A stretch of DNA of 25,955 nucleotides from Tritrichomonas foetus (taxonomy: Eukaryota > Parabasalia > Tritrichomonadida > Tritrichomonadidae): positions 1-25,955 of the forward strand of contig MLAK01001235.1 in NCBI GenBank assembly GCA_001839685.1, given 5' to 3'. Numbering within the stretch: position 1 is the first letter of the stretch; each line of letters begins with the position of its first letter. Positions 1-8,800 of this stretch are shown here, piece by piece. The notes under the pieces are model-generated. The model had not been told where the DNA came from. It did no database searches and worked only from the letters and a program-made list of their open reading frames with translations. Position numbers and translations under genes: made by a program.

Positions 1-41
1 TTGAAGCGAAGCTGCAACTTATCACAACTTATAGGTCTACT
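1..41. repeat. Left arm of a 41-bp inverted repeat
   Basis: These 41 bases are the exact reverse complement of 25781-25821; base 42 no longer matches. The arm contains AACTTATCACAACTTAT, in which CAACTTAT-like words are repeated. The window starts inside what, at the right-hand copy, is the loop and one side of a hairpin, so the left copy is probably cut by the window or contig edge. It could be a terminal inverted repeat of a mobile element or a dispersed repeat. No transposase is recognisable between the arms. Confidence 0.85.
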
Positions 42-126
42 TAATTTTGAGATGCCTTTGTGAATCTGACACATAGAAATTGGCCTTTTTGAATGGTGAA
101 TTGATTCAAAGTAATGGTGCAACCTT

Positions 127-1413
127 CTATTCATCATCTCGAATAAGGAACTTGACATTATCCTTACTCAAGCTTAATGGTGTATCTAAGTATAGCATAA
201 TAAAACATACAAGATTTGCTTCGAGAATGTAGAAAATATCAGCAGCTAAAGAAGTTCCAATCAATTTTTCATTTACGAAGATTCGAATCAGTGATGTAAT
301 GATCTGAGTTGCCTCTAAGGCGAAGAACAAGAAAATTACAATAATCATTGCACTATCTCTTTCGAACTTCGAAATAATGAATCCATAAATGAATGAACTA
401 ACAATGGCTAGATGATAAGCAATAAAAATTGTAGCAAGTGCGATTAAAATTGCATTAGATTTCAATGTCTTATAGTAAGCGAATCCAGCAAGAGGTTTAA
501 ATGATGTCTGTGCAAACTCCAATATTATAATAATGATGCTCATCGCAAGGAGGCATAAAAGAATAATTTTATTATTAAATAATATTTTTGGTGTTTCACG
601 TGACTTTGATGAAAAGAAAACAAAGACATACATAATAAAGAATGCATGGAATAGTTGTGGCATGATGTCAAAAAGCTGTGAAAATGATGGAATTGCATAA
701 TATTGGCAGAGTAACCATGGGCCATCAACAAGAAACATAATTCCAGAAAGGATGATTATAAACCATTGATCTTTTTCAGCAGGTGGAAGTCTTCGAGAAA
801 TGAGTGTTAATAATAAAACAGCAACAGCAATAGTAACAATTGAAATCATAATGATTCCTGCAAGTGACAAATCTTGACCGAGAGAAGTTGATGTTACGGT
901 TAAATCTAAAATGATATCATTGACGGTTGTTACATCAAGATAGAAAATGATTGAACTGAATTTAACTGATGAAAATGACATAAATGTTTGGGCATCCATA
1001 TATTCATCAAAATCCTTAGCTATTTTATAAGTGTATGATGTGTCTACTGGATATTCTTCAAACTGAATCTGGTTATGATCCAATAAAATAACCTTTCCTT
1101 TTACTTTTATTGTGACACTATTTCTATCAACAGATGCTTTAACAAACTTTGGGGCTATTCTAAATAATGCTAATGACGATAATGAATCGTAACCATCAAA
1201 TTGAATGCGAATATAAGCTGTTGAAACAGGTGAAACTGTTGAAGAACTATGGCCTGTTTTGATTACTGTGGATTGGGGAACAAAAGAAACTAATAAAAAT
1301 ATAGCAGTGCAGGCTGCCGCAACAACTGATAGAACAATTGCATGAACTTTTCCCATTTTGGTAAGCCATGTTTCAGTAAGTTTTTCATCGGATATCTTAC
1401 TAGACTCAATCAT
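127..1413 (-). CDS. Wntless/TMEM181-like multi-spanning membrane protein
   Basis: The protein has 428 residues from the first ATG (1413); an upstream in-frame TTG at 1440 is not a credible eukaryotic start, and a stop lies just beyond it. One N-terminal TM (about 23-45) is followed by a ~135-residue hydrophilic, beta-rich lumenal segment. Seven more TMs follow, at about 182-206, 217-237, 248-268, 282-301, 321-345, 355-377 and 390-409, then a short charged tail. One TM plus a lumenal domain plus seven TMs is the topology of the GOST/Wntless class. The last helix (NLVCFIMLYLDTP) resembles the Asn-Leu...Phe-x-x-x-x-Leu-Tyr-x-x-Pro end of Wntless, and a DGPW motif sits in the third TM. Family members act as Golgi/endosome cargo or sorting receptors. 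Trichomonads have no known Wnt, so a general trafficking role is inferred. The family call rests on remembered patterns, not a search. Confidence 0.6.
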   Translation of the reverse strand: MIESSKISDEKLTETWLTKMGKVHAIVLSVVAAACTAIFLLVSFVPQSTVIKTGHSSSTVSPVSTAYIRIQFDGYDSLSSLALFRIAPKFVKASVDRNSVTIKVKGKVILLDHNQIQFEEYPVDTSYTYKIAKDFDEYMDAQTFMSFSSVKFSSIIFYLDVTTVNDIILDLTVTSTSLGQDLSLAGIIMISIVTIAVAVLLLTLISRRLPPAEKDQWFIIILSGIMFLVDGPWLLCQYYAIPSFSQLFDIMPQLFHAFFIMYVFVFFSSKSRETPKILFNNKIILLCLLAMSIIIIILEFAQTSFKPLAGFAYYKTLKSNAILIALATIFIAYHLAIVSSFIYGFIISKFERDSAMIIVIFLFFALEATQIITSLIRIFVNEKLIGTSLAADIFYILEANLVCFIMLYLDTPLSLSKDNVKFLIRDDE

Positions 1414-1416
1414 CGC

Positions 1417-1422
1417 GAATGA
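1417..1422 (-). promoter_or_regulatory. Initiator-like TCATTC before the Wntless-like gene
   Basis: On the minus strand TCATTC lies so that its A is 7 bases before the ATG at 1413. Trichomonad core promoters use an initiator of the form TCA(C/T)T(A/T) within about 20 bases of the start codon. This supports the ATG choice for the gene. Such short words also occur by chance. Confidence 0.4.
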
Positions 1423-1633
1423 AAATCTAAGATTATTCAAAAAGTCGACTCCGCTATGACTTCATAAGTGATATGACGGGTGTACGTTTATTTTTGAAAC
1501 TGTGATATGAACATTTTCAGAATGACATTTCTAGAGTTTTAGATGTTTGAAAATTAACCCTTTTCAGAAAATATTGCAGAAACTAATTCTTAAAATAAAT
1601 GTGGCTAAACGAATTCTAAAGAAAGGTTGTACT

Positions 1634-3073
1634 TTATTTATTCACATTATCAGATTTCTTCTGGTATTTCAAAAATAAAGAATTAATTGCCAGTAAATCC
1701 TTATTATAAGATGTTGGATAAGTATATGACATTTTCATATTTTCCTGAATTCGGTCGAATAATGGTTTCTTTTGGGTTGTCATTATTTTAGCATCAGCGC
1801 CATTTTTTAGAAGAAATTCAATCACTTCAAAGTCTCGTTTGAAATATAAAACAAAGCTTGTAAGTATTGAATCGCATTTATCATTTGGTAAATGATTGAT
1901 ATCAAAGCCATGTTTAATTAATATTCGAATAATTTTAATAACTTTATGCGTTTTTTGGCCAAGCAATAAATGATACCATGCTTTGTTATATTTATTTAAA
2001 ATATTAATATCAAGATCACTGAATTTAAAGAATAATTTAACAACTTTTGGTTCACCTGTAATACATGCATTATGAATTGAACATCCATAAAAAAACAAAG
2101 AAAATTTCAATTGAGTTTTCTGGTATTCCGTGATTTGGAGCACGCAAAAGATATGCTTGTAAAAGATCAATTGCTGTTTGTTTTGACAATATTGAAGATA
2201 TATTTTGAAAATTATAACAAAAAAGTGAAATATCATGATGTGTTACTTCACTATTTTCTATTAAAATAGGAATGAATTTAAAACAATGCATTCTTAATGC
2301 ATTAGATAAATGATATAATGGTATATTTTCAATTTTCTCTAAAATTTTATAAAACAATGGGAAAGATCCATTGTTGATTGCCATGGCAAGTGTGTCATTT
2401 GATAAAGATGAATGGGTAAATTGGCATCCTTTTTCCAAAAGCATATTAAAAATATCTAAATTATTAGAATATGCAGCTAACGTGAGAAAGTTCAAATGAA
2501 TAAAAATAACGAACTTCTACTTGAAAAGAAAAAAAAAGAAAACATAGTTGATAGTAATTTGATTAGGATCATGCAACAGAATATAGGATACAATTTCTGT
2601 AGACCCTTTCGCACATGCATAATGAAGAGGGAGATAATTTTGAGGAGTTTTACAATCCAATCTTAATCCATTATTATGAAGATAAACAAATCCTTCAAGA
2701 TTGTTTAAATATGCTGTAATATGTAAAAGTGATAAAGAAACCAATGGTAAAGGAAATTCTGGATCTTGAATATCATTCCTAAAGTTAGAAATAATAAATC
2801 ATACTTAAAGCTATACAGTAGTTGGAAATTTTCATTAAAGTGATCCACCAACCATTTATAGTCAGCTTTCAATATAGAATCTTTGATTTGTTGATCTTGC
2901 TTTATCATATGCATATTTGATGATAAATTGACCATAACCGATTGAAAAAAATGCCATAACCATCATTCCTTTCGAATCACCAAATATGATCTTCTCTTAA
3001 AATGAAGATGTAGATTAGATGGTGTATCTGAACAAGATAAGCCCAAAATATTTGACAGATTATCTTCAGACAT
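1634..3073 (-). pseudogene. Ankyrin-repeat (DUF3447-type) protein gene, interrupted
   Basis: Ankyrin-like coding sequence runs through this stretch on the minus strand but is broken. The ATG at 3073 opens MSEDNLSNILGL and meets an in-frame TGA near 2960; the same frame resumes as residues starting MVNLSSNM at 2935. Ankyrin units are readable in turn: LLHITAYLNNLEGFVYLHNNG and YLPLHYACAKGSTEIVSYIL (2570-2740), FLTLAAYSNNLDIFNMLLEKG (2410-2490), IHNACITGEPKVVKLF (2010-2075) and FEVIEFLLKNGAD (1785-1840), ending NSLFLKYQKKSDNVNK at the TGA/TAA near 1634. The interruptions are an in-frame TGA, a 26-nt frame-breaking tract that looks like a tiny intron (2779-2804), an in-frame TAG at 2517-2519, and a T-run frameshift at 2087-2105. 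It is either a pseudogene or a gene with ultrashort introns; a pseudogene is the safer call. Ankyrin repeats mediate protein-protein contacts. The family is hugely expanded in trichomonads. Confidence 0.7.
2779..2804 (-). other. Candidate 26-nt intron in the ankyrin locus
   Basis: On the minus strand this 26-nt tract begins GTATGA, carries TTTCTAAC near its 3' end and finishes CTTTAG. Its removal joins ...LLYSFK to NDIQDPEFPLPL in one frame and continues directly into the ankyrin units, whereas reading through it shifts the frame. The donor and CTAAC-near-AG arrangement matches trichomonad splice signals. Very short introns have been reported in trichomonads (recalled, not checked). An accidental frameshift in a pseudogene is the alternative. 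Confidence 0.45.
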
Positions 3074-3664
3074 AATTTTACACAGAATGTCGATTTTCAA
3101 TCTTTATTTGAAAGTCCAGATAAAATTAGTTAATTCTGATTCGTGTAAATTCCTCTACCATACAAAAAAAACGAATGTTTTTTCACTAAAAAATTATTGA
3201 AATAATTTGTGTCGTTTTTAATCGATGTGAAATTCCAGGTGAAATAAAGTGGTTTTTATGGTCAATTTCCGAACAAAATCAAATCAAAAAAAACGTTATT
3301 AGAAATCTTTGTACTTTCATTAGAATTAGAATATGCTCTTAATTTGTTTACCAAAAAGTACAACAATCGATTTTCAAAATTTCACTACTTTGAAAAAATT
3401 TGTATGCGCCTATCAAAATATTTTTGTAAAATATGGAAATTATGCGAAGTCAACCAGAGATTCATCATTTTTTAATAAATATATTCGATAAATTTTACTA
3501 TTATACTAATAAAAAAATTTATATTAAATTTATATCATCTGATAAATGAGATAAATACAATTATTAAGTGAAGTTAATTTGTGCACAAATTTTAAATAAT
3601 CAAAATATAATCGTTAGAGACCAAATAGAGGCCAAATTAGCTTTTCAATTTTCATATCATCAAT
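3074..3664. other. AT-rich intergenic stretch, nothing recognisable
   Basis: About 590 bases lie between the broken ankyrin gene's 5' end (leftward) and the EF-hand gene (rightward). Reading frames here are short and lack ATG or any domain-like sequence; one apparent frame opens at a GTG and overlaps the EF-hand promoter. It probably carries the upstream regions of both flanking genes. Confidence 0.5.
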
Positions 3665-3671
3665 TCACTTC
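3665..3671 (+). promoter_or_regulatory. Initiator TCACTTC of the EF-hand gene
   Basis: TCACTTC matches the trichomonad initiator form TCA(C/T)T(A/T)(C/T), with its A at 3667, 20 bases before the ATG at 3687. A second overlapping TCACTT (A at 3672) lies 15 bases before the ATG. Both positions fit the short 5' leaders of trichomonad mRNAs. Confidence 0.55.
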
Positions 3672-3686
3672 ACTTTATTTAACAAA

Positions 3687-4142
3687 ATGTCTAAAGTTCC
3701 ATCATACAACTTCAGCAAAGCCGAACTTGATGGCCTCCGCAGCCAATTCAATGCTATCGATAGTGACAAGAATGGATATCTCTCAGAACCAGAGCTTTTC
3801 AAATTCATGCAACAATGTGGAATTGATACAAGATTTATCAAAGCAATTTTCAAAGTTTTTGATACAAACGGAGATGGCGATTTGTCATTTGATGAATTTG
3901 TTGAATATCTTGGTGCCTGCACACGCAGCGCAACAGAGCCGACATATTTATTCAAATTAATCTTCGACTCAATTGATGCTGACAAAGACCACGAACTTGA
4001 TCCAGAAGAGATGGTAGAATTTGGAAAGCTCTGCTCAATGCCAATGTCAATTGATGATGCCAAAAGAGAGCTTAAGAAACTCGACAAAAATTCCAATGGA
4101 AAACTCAGCTTTAAAGAACTTTGCGCGGCATTTGGAATTTAA
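3687..4142 (+). CDS. Four-EF-hand calcium-binding protein (calmodulin-like)
   Basis: The 151-residue protein has four EF-hands. Loop 1 is DSDKNGYLSEPE (25-36) and loop 2 is DTNGDGDLSFDE (59-70). Loop 3 is DADKDHELDPEE (97-108), with His where Gly is normal at loop position 6. Loop 4 is DKNSNGKLSFKE (133-144). Positions 1, 3, 5 and 12 carry Asp/Asn/Ser/Glu in all four, so all are likely to bind Ca2+; loop 3 is the least canonical. Length and pairing fit the calmodulin/centrin/calcineurin-B superfamily, but the linker is short and several cysteines (44, 78, 116, 146) are unlike true calmodulin. It probably acts as a soluble cytoplasmic Ca2+ sensor; its target is unknown. It is relatively GC-rich and codon-biased, as expected of a well-expressed gene, and has an initiator 20 bases upstream. 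Confidence 0.9.
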   Translation: MSKVPSYNFSKAELDGLRSQFNAIDSDKNGYLSEPELFKFMQQCGIDTRFIKAIFKVFDTNGDGDLSFDEFVEYLGACTRSATEPTYLFKLIFDSIDADKDHELDPEEMVEFGKLCSMPMSIDDAKRELKKLDKNSNGKLSFKELCAAFGI

Positions 4143-4344
4143 TCATTTTCAGTTAATGAATAAAAGTGGTTAATTCTAATTATTTATTTTTTTATTTTAT
4201 CATAATTTTTATTCTTTTTACGCATGCACATCTATAATATTGAATCAGGTTTTGTTTTCATTGATAGATTAGAATTTGGTGATAAAAAAAATCGAATACA
4301 AAAAGTACAATTTTTATGGTAACACACTCTATTTTCTATTATAA

Positions 4345-5730
4345 TTAATAATCGAGTAACCCATTCATTCCATGGTTTTTACTACCGAACTTCTGAAATG
4401 TTTCTTCAGCAGTACCTGGTTGTCTTTCCTTGTGTCTGAGTCTCGATATTAAGAAAAATATCATGAATATTAACGTTCCAATAATCATATTCTGATATGA
4501 AAAATTGATATTAATTATTTTTCGTGGACCTTTTTTCACTGGATTATATGGTATTTTAAGAGTTGATGTTGGTGTTGGCAATATATTTTTTGTTTGTTTA
4601 GGTTTTAGTGAAGCAGTTGGATAAGAATTCTCTTTATCTTTATCTTTCTTCTCAGGAAGCATCTTCTTTGGATCTGCTGAAACAACTTGTGTTTTTGTTG
4701 GTCTCACTTTGTGCATTAATTTAGAAGGAGTTGGTGCAGTTGTCGGCTTTGGTGGCTCTATTGTTCTAATTTTAGCTGGTTCAATAATTTCAAAATTATC
4801 ATTAAACGCATTATTATTCAATATATTAATTGGATTCGATCCACGGAATCCAAAAACTTGTTGTCTGTTATATCGGAAATGGCAATTATCTATAAATACT
4901 ATTCCTTCTGATTCCCATATGATAGGATTATTCAATAATGATGTATCATGAAAAAATGATGAAATGATTTTCCCACTTGCAATAACTTGACCAATAATTG
5001 CGTGTTTTGTATTTTTAGAGGTAAACCTACAGAAATTGATGATAGAATATCCAGAATCACAGTTCAATGAAGATCCTTCTTCAGATGAGCCATTATAAAA
5101 TATTACCTTTTGAATTGAAATCGTATCACATGATAAAAACGAAAGCGATGCAGATCTGCGTGGAGATGAATCACTCGATGAATTTACATCATTTATTGAC
5201 ACATCAAATGATAGAAAGCACAGAAAAGCACCTGTTGAATAACCAGCAGAATTCAAATTAAATCCAACATGACTTAAATTGATTTTATTGCATAGACATG
5301 TGTTGATGGCCCCTCCAGAATTAATTGCATGATTATTAATAAATCCTGTGAAAGATATGTTAGTAATGCACCATTCGAGCATTATTGCACCTCCATCAGA
5401 TATTAAATTAGATCTACAGTTAATAAATGTTGAATGTTTAATTGATACATTAGAATTTTCTTGAAACATGTGAGTAATACTATTTTGATGAAATACATTA
5501 TTAATGTTTTCCCGATTAATTATGATAGAACTTACAATGTTATGCTTAAATATAGTATTCTGAATATTTAAACTTCCATGAAAATTTCCTTGAAATAATG
5601 GATTTGCGAATTTCGAAAAATATGTATTTTTAAAGACATAACCACAACTTCTTTCACTAAGAGTAGGTGATATTAGTGGTGTATTCATAATACATAAGAA
5701 AATCTTGAGAGTCAAATAAGTTGTATTCAT
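4345..5730 (-). CDS. Pmp-like (GGAI/FxxN) surface protein with C-terminal TM
   Basis: The protein has 461 residues from the ATG at 5730; the longer frame would start at a GTG. A hydrophobic N-terminus (MNTTYLTLKIFLC..., about 1-21) looks like a signal peptide. An Asn/Ser/Ile-rich body (about 30-300) reads as short beta-strands and includes GGAIM (113-117) with FINN (130-133), and GGAIN (139-143) with FNLN (157-160). GGAI and FxxN pairs are the signature of the chlamydial polymorphic membrane proteins and of the Pmp-like surface family in Trichomonas. A Pro/Thr/Lys-rich stalk (about 300-410) follows, then one TM (about 414-431) and a ~30-residue charged cytoplasmic tail. The topology is a type I cell-surface protein with a right-handed beta-helix ectodomain; an adhesive role is suggested by the family only. 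It is transcribed divergently from TOR. Confidence 0.7.
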   Translation of the reverse strand: MNTTYLTLKIFLCIMNTPLISPTLSERSCGYVFKNTYFSKFANPLFQGNFHGSLNIQNTIFKHNIVSSIIINRENINNVFHQNSITHMFQENSNVSIKHSTFINCRSNLISDGGAIMLEWCITNISFTGFINNHAINSGGAINTCLCNKINLSHVGFNLNSAGYSTGAFLCFLSFDVSINDVNSSSDSSPRRSASLSFLSCDTISIQKVIFYNGSSEEGSSLNCDSGYSIINFCRFTSKNTKHAIIGQVIASGKIISSFFHDTSLLNNPIIWESEGIVFIDNCHFRYNRQQVFGFRGSNPINILNNNAFNDNFEIIEPAKIRTIEPPKPTTAPTPSKLMHKVRPTKTQVVSADPKKMLPEKKDKDKENSYPTASLKPKQTKNILPTPTSTLKIPYNPVKKGPRKIININFSYQNMIIGTLIFMIFFLISRLRHKERQPGTAEETFQKFGSKNHGMNGLLDY

Positions 5731-5760
5731 CACATTTAATAAATTTTTTACAACAAATCA

Positions 5761-5815
5761 TTTAACCTTTATCATAGCAATTTGACCTTTATAAATTAGT
5801 GAATTTTTGACCTTT
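5761..5815. promoter_or_regulatory. Three TTTRACCTTT motifs in a divergent promoter
   Basis: The ~165-bp gap between the leftward Pmp-like gene and the rightward TOR gene holds TTTAACCTTT (5761-5770), TTTGACCTTT (5781-5790) and TTTGACCTTT (5806-5815), all in the same orientation, with starts 20 and 25 bases apart. The word recurs at two other upstream positions in this window (15937-15957 and 22867-22888). That makes a binding site for a sequence-specific factor plausible. No factor can be named. Confidence 0.5.
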
Positions 5816-5890
5816 CCCACTTTTTATATGTGACTTGTTATCAAAAAATCGAAGTAAACTATTCAAAAAGGAGATTGAAAAAAAAATAAT

Positions 5891-5896
5891 TCATTG
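5891..5896 (+). promoter_or_regulatory. Initiator-like TCATTG abutting the TOR ATG
   Basis: TCATTG directly precedes the ATG at 5897; its A (5893) would give a leader of only four bases. This is at the short extreme for trichomonads, so real initiation could lie slightly upstream. Confidence 0.3.
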
Positions 5897-8800
5897 ATGG
5901 CATTGAGAAGAAGATTTTCACGCGAAAAAGCAGTATTTTCTTCTAAACTCGAACAAATCAAGTTAGCTTTCGCCGGAAGAGATAAAGTGTATGATGAATT
6001 CTCAGAAAAAAAAGTTGAAGGAACACTCGAATTTTATATTGGGGAAACAGTAAAAAACATTCAAAATCCAGAATCACCGAACTATCGCGCAGCACTTGCA
6101 TCTTTTCAAAAATTTGTCGCAAATCAATACAAGATCGAGAACGCAATGAACAACGGCCCGACATTCATGAATATGTTGCTGCAAATTGTATCATTATCGA
6201 AACGATCACTTTTAGAATATACTGTTTTTATTCGCGCAATTATTTCAATCAACATTGGAGATAAAATTGACATCGCAAATAAGATTGCCAATAATATCAC
6301 AAACTTGCCGCCCGACTCCAACCGAATTACGTGGGAGAACTTCGAGTATATTTTGAAATTTCTTTCACGGTGTTTGAAAAACATCATGCCAATTATTTTT
6401 GCATTGAAAGAAACATCATTTTCGTGGATTCAAAAATCTGATAAAGAAGAAACCATTAGCGGATTTTATTTACTTTCACTTTTGATGAAAAATTTTTATT
6501 CTATGTTGACTCCATTTTTTTCGCAAATTCAAGGATTGTTAATTTTTGGTTTAACTGACCGAGTCTCAAATGCTGTTTATCAAACAATTAATTCAGCAAT
6601 ATATCTTCAAAGTGTTGCCCCTATGTTTGACTTACTTGGACTCAGTAAGAAGTTGATTATCTTTTTGAATGAAAAACGATACTTAAATTATGAAAGTTTA
6701 ATCACTGGCTTAGAAATGATTTTAGACACTTATCCTGACTATTGTCGTTATCTCATGTTATTTAACTCACCTATTGAATTGTTAAAATGCAAAGATAATG
6801 ATATTCGACTTGCTGGACTTCGAATTTCACCTTTGTATGTTCGTCTCACACAAAATAAAGCCTCGCTTTCGGAAATAATAAAATCCTATTATGATTTATT
6901 AAAAAGACGATCACCGATTCGAACAGAAGCTTTAATATCTCTCGCCAATGTTATTTTTACTGCAAAACGTGCAGGTTGTGTTATCGAAAATGAATTAACT
7001 TCAAAACTTTATAAGAAAGTGACAAAATATATGGATATTGATGAAGTTTTTTATGCATATATTGCAATTTTAACATGTAGAGATGTCTCTACATTTGAAA
7101 AAGATGCTGGTGTTGCTTTTAATCGATCAATTAATCAATATATCATCGATGGCTTTTACCACTATTGTCGTGTTGTTCCAAGTAAGTTTGAAGTAATTCA
7201 TCGAACTTTTCTTATTTGCTTTAATAAAGTCTTACTTAATATTAACTCGCCAGCAGATAAGATAATCTTCTCTTTTGAAGGCTTAGAAAAATTAAATATT
7301 TCAACAAAGCTTATTCCAACAGCTCTTGCCATTCGATATTCAATGCTTCTTAACTATAATAATCCAAAAGTAAGGCAACTTGCAGCAAAATTTGTTCTTG
7401 ATTACCAGAAAAAGAATCCAACCATTGAAATGTTATGTAGAATATTGAGTGTGATTTGTTCTGAATCACAACTAAGTAATGACACACGTCTTTATTTGCT
7501 AAGCAATCTTCATAAGCAGCCAGTTGATGTATCTGTTATTCCTTTTGTCATGACGCTTTTATATGATACTGATAATTTAATACAAAGGAGAGCTTTTCAA
7601 TATTTTGTTGAAATAATTGAGCTTGAAGGTGTTTCAGACATAATCACTGAATTTTTAAGAGAACTTGAAAAAGGAATGCGACTTTCAAATACACCTGATA
7701 AAACATCTATACGTTTCTTTAACATCCTGTGTCGATCTGCTTATGCGATTGATGAAAAACCAGCTTTACAAAATATTTTGATTCCTTTTGCAGACTTTCT
7801 TGTATCATATTTGCTGGATAGTCATAAAGTCTTCGTTATTGGTTTGGAGCTACTTAGATATATGATTCCAGTTTCCACGATTTCGATTGATTTGAACAAG
7901 CTTGTTCAAAATATTGACAATTCAATCAACCAACATTCTTCCTATCATCGTTTGGATTCTGCTTTTGAGCTACTCCAAGTTGCTTTTCAATATACACCTC
8001 TTCGTACAACAATATACGATAAGCATTCTCATTTAATTACTAAACTGCATCTTCTCGCAAAATTAAATAAAAATCAAGTAAACCAAGAAAAATTATTAAG
8101 CACACTGTCAACAATTGGTGCATTAAATCCAGAATTCCAAAGATCAATGAATAAAATTCTTGATGAAATGAATGGAATTGCTAATACGCCAATGTCATTT
8201 TTCACATTGGCAGAATCTACAGATCCTGAAGACAAACTAAACTATGCATCAATTGGTATTTCAATTAAAACTTTACTTGAAGTTATGAACGATGAAACAC
8301 TTGGTTCACTTTTTTCTATTTCTACTGAAGCACTTCAAAGAGTATTACGGAATTGTCGTTTAATTGATGATAATCTATTAAATGAAGTCTTGAAACAAAT
8401 TTCTACAATTTTAGCAAAAGGTGACAATTCAAATATTAATACAATTCTTACACATCTTCCAACAATAATTGGAATATTTGGTGACAAGTTTGCACCTTTA
8501 GTGACTCCTGTTGTAGACTTTATTTGTGATAGTTGGAATAAATTTGAACGATTACTTTTGCTACGCATTGTTGAATGGATAAAAATCACAAATTTTGAAC
8601 TATTGGAACCGCATGTCTTAAGACTTGCTAATTTATTTGTATCAGATGTAATGAGTTGCACAATAGAAATGGCTGATATGATATTTTCTGCATTTGTTAC
8701 ACTCTCTTCATATAATCTTATTATTGGTCATGTCGTTTTTCCTCCATTGATTCATTGGATTAACAATCATGCAACTAATACTGATGCATGTTCACAAATG

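Noticed and set aside
3665..4096. Long antisense frame over the EF-hand gene
   Set aside because: It is a mirror of the codon-biased EF-hand frame, Ser-rich and without a domain; the sense strand has an unmistakable four-EF-hand protein.
8335..8661. Minus-strand frame within TOR
   Set aside because: It is a shadow of the continuous 2202-codon TOR frame with no domain.
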